Positions 33,560 to 41,105 of a DNA stretch of 41,105 nt are shown piece after piece (the stretch's first letter is position 1; each line of letters starts with the position of its first letter). Location: positions 1 to 41,105 of the forward strand of contig JAHHSQ010000010.1 of NCBI GenBank assembly GCA_020025135.1, written 5' to 3'. The notes under the pieces were generated by a model. The model was given only the letters and a program-made list of their open reading frames with translations, had not been told where the DNA came from and searched no databases. This stretch comes from Pectinatus sp. Its GTDB lineage: Bacteria > Bacillota > Negativicutes > Selenomonadales > Selenomonadaceae. The position numbers and the translations under genes are program-made.

Positions 33560-33588
33560 ATAATATACTATCTAGTTAAAATTTGCAA
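33560..33588 (-). promoter_or_regulatory. Sigma-A promoter of potE
   Basis: Minus strand TTGCAA (33588-33583), 17-bp spacer, TATTAT (33565-33560). Confidence 0.6.
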
Positions 33589-33924
33589 GTAAAAAAATAA
33601 AAAAAATTCAACACAAAATTTATTGTATTATTAAATAATTCCTAAATAATGTAATTATTGTGAAAATATAATACAAAAACACAAAAAGATATTATTTTAA
33701 ATGTAATTAAATACTTAATATTAAATTCAAGCTATTTTAAAAGAATATTTATCTCAATAAAAAATACAGTTTATTTTACTTTTTTGGAAATTTAGAAAAT
33801 TATTTTTATACGATAAAAACTGTAAAAAATTTGTCTAAAACTATATATAGACTTGTTAAACTCATAAAATTATAATCTTTATGCATAAATAAACATTATT
33901 ATCTATCAGGTAATACCCAATAGA

Positions 33925-33949
33925 AAAAGCCAGCCAAAGGCTGACTTTT
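33925..33949 (-). terminator. Intrinsic terminator of the glycolytic operon
   Basis: 11-bp stem AAAAGTCAGCC / GGCTGGCTTTT with a TTT loop on the minus strand, followed by TCTATT. It lies about 240 nt beyond the pyk stop, unusually far. Confidence 0.75.
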
Positions 33950-34185
33950 CCAATTATATTACAAAATAACATTTTTGTATAGTACCAATTTAGCTAAACT
34001 AACATTCATTATGCCTAAAGATAGGTTTTCTTGGTTATATGAGAGCAATAATATAGGACACCACTGACGATATGTGGCATCACACCAATTAATAATATAT
34101 TACGATACTATATTCGCCAATGACAATCCTATATTCTCATCGCTAAAACGAGAAATTTCACTGCGTTTTGTTTTTTCAAAAAATA

Positions 34186-35601
34186 TCAAATTGTGCACAC
34201 GCGAATACTAGTTGTATCCCCTTCAGCCAATTTCATACCAGCTGTAACGATTATTTTGTCACCTGGTTTGGCAATATGCAAATCTACAACCGCTTTTTTC
34301 GCTGTTGTGATGAGTTCATCAACATCTTCCCAGTCATCACCCTTAATCGTGCCAACACCCCAAAGTAAGTTCAAATGATGGGCTACTTTTTCATCGGAAA
34401 CATATGCTAAAATACTAGCTTGCGGACGATATTTAGAAATTACTCGCGCTGTATAACCACTCTTTGTCGGAGCCACAATAGCCACCGCATTTAGCTCATA
34501 AGCCATCTGTACGGTAGCATGCGCAATGACGTCAGTAGTGCTCATCTGGCGAGAGAACCCGCGGTGCAAGAACAATTTTTTGTATTCCAATTCTTGTTCA
34601 ATACGCAAAGCAATCTTATCCATTATTTTCACTGCTTCGACAGGGTATTTACCATTAGCTGATTCACCACTAAGCATGATGGCATCTGTACCATCGAAGA
34701 TAGCATTTGCTATGTCTGAAGCCTCTGCTCTAGTCGGACGCGGATTGACAATCATACTTTCTAACATCTGCGTAGCAACTATAACCGGTTTTCCCGCTTC
34801 ATTGCATTTTTTGATAATTTTTTTCTGCAATAATGGAACATCTTCTGCCGGTATTTCCACCCCTAAATCACCGCGCGCAACCATAATCCCATCTGAAGCA
34901 GCGATAATGGCATCAATATTTTTCACGCCTTCAGCACATTCTATCTTCGAAATTATTTCCATATCACTGCCGTGTTCCCGCAGTATAGCGCGAATAGCTT
35001 CTACATCACTTGCTCGTTGAATAAAAGAAGCAGCAATAAAATCCATTCCCTGCTCAATGCCAAAGATAATATCTTTTTTATCTTCTTCCGAAATAATTGG
35101 CAATCCCAAGGAAATACCTGGCGCAGCGACACGTTTTCTGTCACTGATTTCACCAGAATTTAATACTTCAGTGATGATATCGCGATTTTTTATCTCTATA
35201 ACTTTTAACCCAATAAGGCCATCTGCCAAGAGTAAAACATTATCTGGTTTTATTTCGGTAAACAATTTCTTATGGCTAATGGCCACATGATTTTCGTCCC
35301 CCAAGGTATCAGCATAAGTTAACGTAAAGCTTTGCCCCTGCTTTAGTTGGACTTTTTTTCCGTCTGCAAAACGACCTAAACGCATTTCTGGGCCCTTAGT
35401 ATCGAGAAGTAAGGAGATATTTTTGTGCATTTTCTGAGCAGTGTGTTTAACCAAAGAAATGCGTTTTCCGTGCTCTTTTAAATCGCCATGCGAAAAATTG
35501 AAGCGGGCAATGTTCATGCCATTTTCAATCATTCCTTCTAATAAAGAGACATCTTTATCGACATTCGGTCCCATCGTGCAAATAATTTTTACTTTTTTCA
35601 T
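34186..35601 (-). CDS. pyk: Pyruvate kinase
   Basis: Makes ATP and pyruvate from phosphoenolpyruvate and ADP, the last glycolytic step. 471 residues. Visible: KIICTMGP at the start, RFNFSHG, the TKGPEMRLG loop, the catalytic lysine segment IISKIECAEG, the signature GIMVARGDLGVEIPAE and MLESM, and a C-terminal effector domain. It lacks the extra PEP-utiliser-like C-terminal domain of some Firmicute enzymes. Last gene of the operon, 10 nt after the GGGtGRT gene. Confidence 0.97.
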   Translation of the reverse strand: MKKVKIICTMGPNVDKDVSLLEGMIENGMNIARFNFSHGDLKEHGKRISLVKHTAQKMHKNISLLLDTKGPEMRLGRFADGKKVQLKQGQSFTLTYADTLGDENHVAISHKKLFTEIKPDNVLLLADGLIGLKVIEIKNRDIITEVLNSGEISDRKRVAAPGISLGLPIISEEDKKDIIFGIEQGMDFIAASFIQRASDVEAIRAILREHGSDMEIISKIECAEGVKNIDAIIAASDGIMVARGDLGVEIPAEDVPLLQKKIIKKCNEAGKPVIVATQMLESMIVNPRPTRAEASDIANAIFDGTDAIMLSGESANGKYPVEAVKIMDKIALRIEQELEYKKLFLHRGFSRQMSTTDVIAHATVQMAYELNAVAIVAPTKSGYTARVISKYRPQASILAYVSDEKVAHHLNLLWGVGTIKGDDWEDVDELITTAKKAVVDLHIAKPGDKIIVTAGMKLAEGDTTSIRVCTI

Positions 35602-35611
35602 TTCGTACGCC

Positions 35612-36619
35612 TCATTTATTCATGGATTTTTCCACAGCTACTGCCACTGCCACTGTCGCTCCTACCATTGGATTATTTCCCATACCGATAAAGCCCATCA
35701 TTTCGACGTGAGCCGGCACGGAAGAGGAACCAGCAAATTGCGCATCAGAATGCATTCTCCCCATCGTATCGGTAAGACCATAAGAAGCTGGACCAGCCGC
35801 CATATTATCAGGATGAAGCGTTCTTCCCGTACCGCCACCAGAAGCGACAGAAAAATAGCGTTTCTTATTTTCCACACACAACTTCTTATAACAACCAGCT
35901 ACTGGATGTTGGAAACGAGTTGGATTGGTGGAGTTACCAGTAATGGAAATATCGACCTTTTCTGCCTGCATGATGGCAACGCCTTCCTGTACACTATCAG
36001 CACCATAGCATTTTATCTTGCTACGCAAACCGGTAGAATAGGGAATTTCTTTGACTACATGCAATTCTCCCGTCGCATAATCGTATTGCGTTTTAACATA
36101 CGTGAAACCATTGATGCGCGAAATAATTTGCGCCGCATCTTTACCTAGGCCGTTTAAGATGACGCGTAGTGGTTTTTTGCGCACCAAATTAGCTTTTTCT
36201 GCGATGCCAATAGCACCTTCAGCTGCTGCAAATGATTCATGTCCAGCCAAAAAAGCAAAACAATCTGCTTCTTCAGAAAGTAACATTGCTGCTAAATTTC
36301 CATGTCCTAAACCGACCTTGCGCTGGTCAGCAACAGAACCAGGTATACAAAAAGCCTGTAAACCTTCTCCCAAAACAGAAGCTACGTCCATCGCTTTATA
36401 CGTACCTTTTTTTATGGCAATCGCTGCTCCTACAGCATATGCCCAACAAGCATCATCAAAGCAAATTTGCTGTACGCCCTTCACGATGGAAAAAATGTCT
36501 ATCCCCTTATCCTTACACATTTGTAGGGCGGTTTCTAAAGAATCAATTTCATACTTCTGCAATAACGCATTTATCTTTTCAATACGGCGCTCGTAATTTT
36601 CAAATTTTATCATCTGCAA
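35612..36619 (-). CDS. GGGtGRT family protein, function unknown
   Basis: 335 residues. The naming motif SVASGGGTGRTLHPDN lies near residue 252; other Gly-rich or conserved stretches are GLGHGNLAAMLL, FLAGHESFAAAEGAIG, ILNGLGKDAAQIISRING and the C-terminal GFIGMGNNPMVGATVAVAVAVE. No signal peptide or membrane helix is convincing, so it is probably cytosolic. The GGGTGRT loop looks suited to phosphate or nucleotide binding, but no reaction is known to me. It is typically paired with an iron-sulfur scaffold-like gene in anaerobes, as here (15 nt after it), and in this genome the pair lies inside the glycolysis operon. Confidence 0.88.
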   Translation of the reverse strand: MQMIKFENYERRIEKINALLQKYEIDSLETALQMCKDKGIDIFSIVKGVQQICFDDACWAYAVGAAIAIKKGTYKAMDVASVLGEGLQAFCIPGSVADQRKVGLGHGNLAAMLLSEEADCFAFLAGHESFAAAEGAIGIAEKANLVRKKPLRVILNGLGKDAAQIISRINGFTYVKTQYDYATGELHVVKEIPYSTGLRSKIKCYGADSVQEGVAIMQAEKVDISITGNSTNPTRFQHPVAGCYKKLCVENKKRYFSVASGGGTGRTLHPDNMAAGPASYGLTDTMGRMHSDAQFAGSSSVPAHVEMMGFIGMGNNPMVGATVAVAVAVEKSMNK

Positions 36620-36634
36620 AACTCTCCCTGTAAA

Positions 36635-37330
36635 TTATTCATGACGAGGATTGATGTATTTTTTAGCTTCCTGAAAACGGCCGTAAGAACCAGTTGCCGC
36701 TTGGAGAGCTTCTTTAGCATCGGTACCAGAGGTAATCAATTTCATCATCTTACCCAAATTGACAAATTCATAACCGATAACAGCATCATTTTCATCTAAA
36801 GCCAAACGCGTAACATAGCCCTCGGCCATTTCCAAATAACGCGGCCCCTTCTTCAAGGAGCCAAACATAGTACCAATCTGGCTACGCATATTTTTACCCA
36901 AGTCTTCCAAACTAGCTCCCACTGGCAAACCACCTTCGGAAAAAGCCGTCTGACTACGACCGTAAACAATTTGCAAGAATAATTCGCGCATAGCTGTATT
37001 AATGGCATCGCACACCAAATCTGTATTTAGCGCTTCTAAGAGAGTTTTTCCCGGTAAAATTTCTGAAGCCATCGCTGCCGAATGAGTCATTCCACTACAA
37101 CCAATTGTTTCTACCAATGCTTCCTGAATAATGCCGTCCTTGACATTCAAAGTCAATTTACAAGCTCCCTGTTGTGGTGCACACCAGCCAACACCATGTG
37201 TCAAACCACTAATATCTTTTATTTCCTTCGCTTGTACCCATTTTCCCTCTTCTGGAATTGGAGCTGGGCCGTGATTTTCAATGCCCTTCGCTACGCAACA
37301 CATCGCATTAATTTCTGTGGAGTATATCAT
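36635..37330 (-). CDS. NifU/IscU-like iron-sulfur scaffold protein (GGGtGRT-associated)
   Basis: 231 residues with an IscU-like core, probably holding a transient Fe-S cluster. Candidate cluster cysteines: C50 (GWCAPQQGAC, in the place of the IscU NPxCGD loop), C78 (TIGCSGMTHSAAMASE, like GCAIS..AS) and C107 (DLVCDAI). Extra cysteines C11, C12 and C57 make it Cys-richer than IscU. The C-terminal half (about 120-231, EGLPVGASLEDLG...YGRFQEAKKYI) is not found in IscU. It starts 18 nt after gpmI and 15 nt before the GGGtGRT gene. No cysteine desulfurase is nearby. Confidence 0.85.
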   Translation of the reverse strand: MIYSTEINAMCCVAKGIENHGPAPIPEEGKWVQAKEIKDISGLTHGVGWCAPQQGACKLTLNVKDGIIQEALVETIGCSGMTHSAAMASEILPGKTLLEALNTDLVCDAINTAMRELFLQIVYGRSQTAFSEGGLPVGASLEDLGKNMRSQIGTMFGSLKKGPRYLEMAEGYVTRLALDENDAVIGYEFVNLGKMMKLITSGTDAKEALQAATGSYGRFQEAKKYINPRHE

Positions 37331-37348
37331 GAAAATATCGTCCTTTCA

Positions 37349-38884
37349 TCAATCATTTTTTATCAAAGAATGCCCTGTCATCGCCTTCGGTTGCGACAAA
37401 TTCGCTAACTCTAAGAGTGTCGGAGCAATATCGCACAAAGCTCCGCCTTCTCGCAACGAACAAGATTTTTTATCGTCATCAATCAAAATAAAGGGAACTG
37501 GATTGGTAGTGTGGGCGGTAAATGGCATATCAGAATCATCAGCACGCATTTTTTCGGCATTACCATGGTCGGCTGTAATACAGAGAATTCCTCCCGTTTT
37601 TTCCACCGCTTCATATATAGCTCCTAATCCCTTATCGACTGCCTCTACAGCCTTAATAGCTGCTTCTAGCTGTCCGGTATGACCTACCATATCACCATTA
37701 GCATAATTCATGATGATGAAGTCATACTTTTTAGACAAAATAGCTTCCACCGCTTTAGCTGTCACTTCCTGTGAGCTCATTTCTGGCTGCAAATCGTAAG
37801 TAACGACCTTAGGTGAAGGTACTAATATTCTTTCTTCTCCCAAAAACGGTTCTTCCACCCCAGCATTAAAGAAAAATGTGACGTGAGCATATTTTTCCGT
37901 TTCAGCCAAGCGCAGCTGCTTTAAATTATTTTGTGAAATAATATATCCCAAGGTATTATCTAAGCGTTGTTTTGGGAACATGATACCAGCCTTTACTTGT
38001 TCGCCGTAATCAGTAAAGGTGAGCATTGGCAAAATATAATCTGTTACACGCGGAAATACAGGAAAACGGTCTGCAGTAAAGACATGCGCCAATTCTCTCG
38101 CTCTATCTGGACGGAAATTGAAGAAAATAATCCCATCTTGCGCCGTCATACCCTTATAATCGCCTAAAATAGTCGGCACGACAAATTCATCGGTAACACC
38201 ACTGGCATATGATTTTTCCAATGTTGTCTTATAATCTGGTTCGATATCGCCAAACAAACCAATAATGGCATTATAAGCTTTATGAATACGCGACCATCTT
38301 CTGTCCCTATCCATGGAATAGAAGCGACCAGAAATGGTAGCAATTTGACCAAAACCCAACGCATTCAATTCTCCCTGCAGGTCATCGAGATATTTTCCCG
38401 CACTCTTGGGCGGAACATCGCGCCCATCTAAAAAGGCGTGGATATAAACTGGTAGGCCGTACGGTTTTAAAAACTTAAGCAAGCCATACAGATGTTCCTG
38501 ATGACTGTGCACACCACCATCTGATACTAGCCCCATCAAATGTAATGCCCCATTTTGTGCCTTTATTTTTTCTACAAATGGCACTAAGACCTTATTATCA
38601 GGTAGTTTATTATCGTGCATTTCCTTGCTGATACGAGTCAAATCTTGATATACCACACGACCAGTACCAATATTGATGTGTCCTACTTCTGAATTGCCCA
38701 TCTGTCCGTCTGGCAAACCAACATAATGACCAGAAGCCCCTAATTCTGTATGCGGGTATTCCTTCCATAATTTATCGAAATTTGGTTTCTTCGCTTGAGC
38801 GATAGCATTATAAGTTGTATTTTTGGTATTAATTCCCCAGCCATCCATAATGACTAAAGTAATTGGTTTTTTTAATGTCGACAT
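37349..38884 (-). CDS. gpmI: 2,3-bisphosphoglycerate-independent phosphoglycerate mutase
   Basis: Interconverts 3- and 2-phosphoglycerate through a phosphoserine and two Mn ions; alkaline phosphatase superfamily. 511 residues from ATG 38884. D14 (VIMDGWG) and S65 (GQMGNSEVGHINIG) are the metal and phospho-acceptor residues. FLDGRDVPPKS, RFYSMDRDRRW, FFNFRPDRARE and ITADHGNAEKM complete the active site. ATG 38896 and 38932 are in frame; 38884 avoids overlap with tpiA and matches family starts. Operon position 3, after tpiA. Confidence 0.97.
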   Translation of the reverse strand: MSTLKKPITLVIMDGWGINTKNTTYNAIAQAKKPNFDKLWKEYPHTELGASGHYVGLPDGQMGNSEVGHINIGTGRVVYQDLTRISKEMHDNKLPDNKVLVPFVEKIKAQNGALHLMGLVSDGGVHSHQEHLYGLLKFLKPYGLPVYIHAFLDGRDVPPKSAGKYLDDLQGELNALGFGQIATISGRFYSMDRDRRWSRIHKAYNAIIGLFGDIEPDYKTTLEKSYASGVTDEFVVPTILGDYKGMTAQDGIIFFNFRPDRARELAHVFTADRFPVFPRVTDYILPMLTFTDYGEQVKAGIMFPKQRLDNTLGYIISQNNLKQLRLAETEKYAHVTFFFNAGVEEPFLGEERILVPSPKVVTYDLQPEMSSQEVTAKAVEAILSKKYDFIIMNYANGDMVGHTGQLEAAIKAVEAVDKGLGAIYEAVEKTGGILCITADHGNAEKMRADDSDMPFTAHTTNPVPFILIDDDKKSCSLREGGALCDIAPTLLELANLSQPKAMTGHSLIKND

Positions 38885-38906
38885 ACTAAGACCCATTCTT
38901 TCTCTA

Positions 38907-39659
38907 TCATTTGTAATTGACGATTGCCGCAAAATCTGCAGCCTTTAAAGAGGCCCCGCCAATCAATGCCCCGTCTATATTTTCTTCGGCCATCAGTCCG
39001 CTAATAGTGATTGGTTTCACGCTACCACCATAGAGTAAACGAACTTTTTTAGCTACCTCCTGGCCATATTTCTTGCCAATGACCGTGCGGATATAATTGC
39101 AGACTTCTTCTGCCTGTGCAAATGTAGCCGTTTTGCCAGTACCAATAGCCCAAATCGGCTCATAGGCAAAAATAATTTTTTCTGCTTCCTGACCTTCTAT
39201 TTCTTCCAAAGCTCCCAAAACCTGCTTTTCGACAAAACTCAATGTTTCTTCTGCTTCACGAACAGCCAAAGTTTCTCCATAACAAACAACTGGCGTAAGT
39301 CCTGCTTGTAACGCCGCCTTTAGCCGCTTATTCACAGTTATATCTGTTTCACCAAAATACTGACGTCTTTCTGAGTGGCCGATGATAACATAATGCACTC
39401 CCAACTCAATGAGCATGGACGGAGAAATTTCTCCCGTAAAAGCGCCTTTTTTTTCCCAATGCACATTCTGCGCACCTAAGGCTATATTGGTTTGTTTTAA
39501 CAGTGGTGCTAAGGACGATAAGGCAGTAAAAGGTGGACACACAGCTACATCTACCCTATCATTTGAACAAATCAACGGTTTTAAATCTTCTACTAATGAT
39601 TTCCCAAAGGCAATCGTACCATTCATCTTCCAATTACCGATAATAATAGGCTTACGCAA
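38907..39659 (-). CDS. tpiA: Triosephosphate isomerase
   Basis: Interconverts dihydroxyacetone phosphate and glyceraldehyde-3-phosphate. 250 residues, TIM barrel. Catalytic K11 (NWKMNG), H95 (IIGHSERR), E167 (AYEPIWAIGTGKTA) and the phosphate loop LYGGSV are all present. TTG start at 39659, with GAGGGA about 7 nt upstream. Lies 25 nt after pgk. Confidence 0.98.
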   Translation of the reverse strand: MRKPIIIGNWKMNGTIAFGKSLVEDLKPLICSNDRVDVAVCPPFTALSSLAPLLKQTNIALGAQNVHWEKKGAFTGEISPSMLIELGVHYVIIGHSERRQYFGETDITVNKRLKAALQAGLTPVVCYGETLAVREAEETLSFVEKQVLGALEEIEGQEAEKIIFAYEPIWAIGTGKTATFAQAEEVCNYIRTVIGKKYGQEVAKKVRLLYGGSVKPITISGLMAEENIDGALIGGASLKAADFAAIVNYK

Positions 39660-39684
39660 AAAATTTCCCTCTTTTCATCTCAAA

Positions 39685-40872
39685 TTAGGTTAAATCAGCA
39701 ATTATTTTTAAGGCTGGCAATGTTTTTCCCTCCAAAAACTGCAAAGTTGCTCCACCACCAGTAGAAATATGCGATATACGTGCTGCCAAACCACTTTTTT
39801 CCAAAGCGGCTATGGAATCGCCCCCGCCGACAATGGAATATGCTCCACTATTGGCAATGGACTCTGCCATTTCATTAGTCCCTACGGCAAAAGCAGGGAA
39901 TTCAAAGACACCTAATGGTCCGTTCCACAGAATCATTTTAGCCCCGCGAACTGCTTTATCGTTTAAAGCGATTGTTTGCGGTCCACAATCTAGGCCCAAA
40001 TAATCATCATCAATGGCATCAGCTGGTACTACTTTATAGTCGGCATCAGCAGCAAATTTATTGGCCTCTACCACGTCTACCGGTAAGATAATTTCCACCT
40101 TATTTTTTTCTGCCGTGGCCATAACTTCTTTCGCGACTGAAACTTTATCAGCTTCAAATAAAGATTTGCCGATAGAATATCCTTTAGCGGCAAGGAATGT
40201 ATAGGCCATACCACCGCCGATGATTAAAGTATTTACCTTCGGCAATATATTTTCAATAACATCTATCTTATCAGAAACCTTTGCCCCGCCAATGACCGCT
40301 ACAAAAGGTGCTTCTGGATGATTTAGCACCTTTTCTAACGCGTCTACTTCCTTTTCCATCAACAGACCGCTGACAATTTCTAGGTAATCGCCAATTCCCA
40401 CATTGGAAGCATGGGCGCGGTGAGCAACGCCAAAAGCGTCATCAACGGCAATATCAGCTAAATCCGCTAATTGCCGAGCAAATTGAGCTTCATTATCGGT
40501 TTCTTCCTTGTGAAAACGTAAATTTTCTAAGAGCAGTATCTCGCCATCTTGCAATTTAGCAACGGCATTTTTCGCTTCACTACCTACACAATCTTTGGCA
40601 AAAGCTACTTTTTTCTGTAACAATTTTTCCAAATGTTTGGCTACTGGAAGAACTGATAATTCTGGCACAACCTTGCCTTTTGGTCGCCCTAAATGACAAG
40701 CTAATATCACCTTCGCCCCCGCTGAGCACAAATATTTAATAGTCGACAAAGAAGCCTGTATGCGATTATCATTAGTAATATGTCCCGCTTCATCCATAGG
40801 TACATTAAAATCCACCCGCACAAAAACCCTTTTTCCATTTACCGCGATATCGCGAATAGTTTTCTTTTTCAA
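39685..40872 (-). CDS. pgk: Phosphoglycerate kinase
   Basis: Makes ATP from 1,3-bisphosphoglycerate. 395 residues. Motifs: VFVRVDFNVPMDE (substrate side), CHLGRPKG, GGAKVSDKI (hinge/nucleotide side), NGPLGVFE and the C-terminal VGGGDSIAAL...HISTGGGATLQFLEG. TTG start at 40872 with GGGGAT upstream. First visible gene of the operon. gap, which usually precedes pgk, is not in the window. No good promoter is seen between pgk and the insertion-sequence end. Confidence 0.98.
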   Translation of the reverse strand: MKKKTIRDIAVNGKRVFVRVDFNVPMDEAGHITNDNRIQASLSTIKYLCSAGAKVILACHLGRPKGKVVPELSVLPVAKHLEKLLQKKVAFAKDCVGSEAKNAVAKLQDGEILLLENLRFHKEETDNEAQFARQLADLADIAVDDAFGVAHRAHASNVGIGDYLEIVSGLLMEKEVDALEKVLNHPEAPFVAVIGGAKVSDKIDVIENILPKVNTLIIGGGMAYTFLAAKGYSIGKSLFEADKVSVAKEVMATAEKNKVEIILPVDVVEANKFAADADYKVVPADAIDDDYLGLDCGPQTIALNDKAVRGAKMILWNGPLGVFEFPAFAVGTNEMAESIANSGAYSIVGGGDSIAALEKSGLAARISHISTGGGATLQFLEGKTLPALKIIADLT

Positions 40873-41015
40873 GGTAAAATCCCCGTCACTTTTCAGGTTA
40901 ATTTTGCACCTGTTTAGTAACTTTCCTTTCTTTCAATTGATAGCAATATCTAGAAAAAATTCGAACTTCTAAAAGATAGCGCCAAAAACAATTTAGCCTC
41001 TTTTAGCTATCTATT

Positions 41016-41105
41016 TTGACATACTCCCCACGGCTAAAGCCGGGGGATTTTGGGATATTAGCGAACCTTGCCTACTGAAATAGCAGGTCTTACGAGTTCT
41101 CTCCA
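41016..41105 (-). mobile_element. Right end of an IS200/IS605-type element (partial)
   Basis: On the minus strand the sequence runs to GGGGAGTATGTCAA. It carries the typical subterminal hairpin: CCCC-A-CGGC (41026-41034) with GCCGGGGG (41039-41046), a TAAA loop and one bulged A. This hairpin plus a TCAA terminus (complement of TTGA 41016-41019) is the pattern of IS605-family right ends that TnpA recognises. Any tnpB/tnpA lies beyond the window, to the right, read leftward. The remaining ~60 nt would be tnpB 3'-flank or the omega-RNA scaffold. Confidence 0.75.

Larger units (their letters stand above)
33335..34185. other. Long AT-rich intergenic region between potE and pyk
   Basis: 850 nt with no credible gene. 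33335-33553 is the potE leader. 33590-33900 is extremely AT-rich with no clear repeat. It holds the pyk terminator at 33925-33949. 33950-34185, between terminator and pyk stop, shows only weak dyads (for example ATAGGA near 34055 and TCCTAT near 34128). Confidence 0.5.

Noticed and set aside
33590..33900. AT-rich tract as replication origin
   Set aside because: No clustered DnaA boxes (TTATCCACA) and no dnaA/dnaN neighbours.
34526..35020. 164-codon open frame opposite pyk
   Set aside because: Antisense shadow of pyruvate kinase, low-complexity Ser/Ile-rich translation.
41016..41046. Hairpin at the window end as a simple transcription terminator
   Set aside because: No T-run on either side; the bulged GC hairpin with GTATGTCAA edge fits an IS605-family end much better.
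1..41105. CRISPR arrays, tRNA or rRNA genes
   Set aside because: No regularly spaced direct repeats, no cloverleaf with a GTTCRANNC arm and no rRNA-like sequence was seen on reading through.

Overview
The window is AT-rich (roughly 38-40 % G+C by eye) bacterial chromosome from an anaerobic Firmicute. The marks are sigma-A promoters with 17-bp spacers, strong AGGAGG ribosome sites, frequent TTG/GTG starts, a CIRCE operator on groESL, a c-di-AMP riboswitch, the rapZ-yvcK-whiA cluster and a SCIFF ribosomal peptide with its radical SAM maturase. A close relative of enterobacterial PotE and a carboxyltransferase like those of decarboxylase/transcarboxylase complexes make a Negativicutes (Selenomonas/Veillonella-like) host more likely than a typical Clostridium. 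That placement is inference. No rRNA, tRNA, CRISPR array or prophage was found.

Layout. 1-3468 (+): coaX (CoA synthesis), dusB (tRNA dihydrouridine), a zinc-ribbon membrane protein and a membrane-anchored polysaccharide deacetylase. 3529-7557 (-): an aldehyde dehydrogenase with a clear promoter and palindromic operator, then groES-groEL under CIRCE. 8081-13502 (+): a tiny ribbon-helix-helix protein, a Cof-type HAD phosphatase, then rapZ-yvcK-whiA and a secreted protein of unknown function. 13513-15471 (+): the SCIFF precursor peptide (missed by length-limited gene finding) and its maturase, separated by a terminator. 15570-18450 (+): a c-di-AMP riboswitch ahead of an NlpC/P60 wall hydrolase, then a biotin-independent-length carboxyltransferase with a long leader.

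18546-24634 (-): a housekeeping cluster read as ugtP-like glycosyltransferase, divIC-like, S1-domain protein, tilS, hpt, ftsH. 24972-29752 (+): recJ, then an iron-uptake operon (feoA, feoB, small Cys-rich membrane protein) with a consensus promoter and two Fur-type boxes, and an unusual structured spacer between feoA and feoB. 29785-33588 (-): a PLD-type lipoprotein nuclease, ndk, a gamma-carbonic-anhydrase-like protein, UspA and the PotE antiporter. 34186-40872 (-): a tightly packed glycolytic operon pgk-tpiA-gpmI-[NifU-like]-[GGGtGRT]-pyk. The last ~90 bases are the hairpin end of an IS200/IS605-type element that continues beyond the window.

The least described parts are: (1) the NifU-like/GGGtGRT pair embedded in the glycolysis operon; (2) the SCIFF ranthipeptide locus; (3) the possible pseudoknot between feoA and feoB and the long leader of the carboxyltransferase gene; (4) apparent AUU initiation of whiA and an atypical Walker A motif in rapZ. 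All functions are read from motifs and remembered families; no database search was run.
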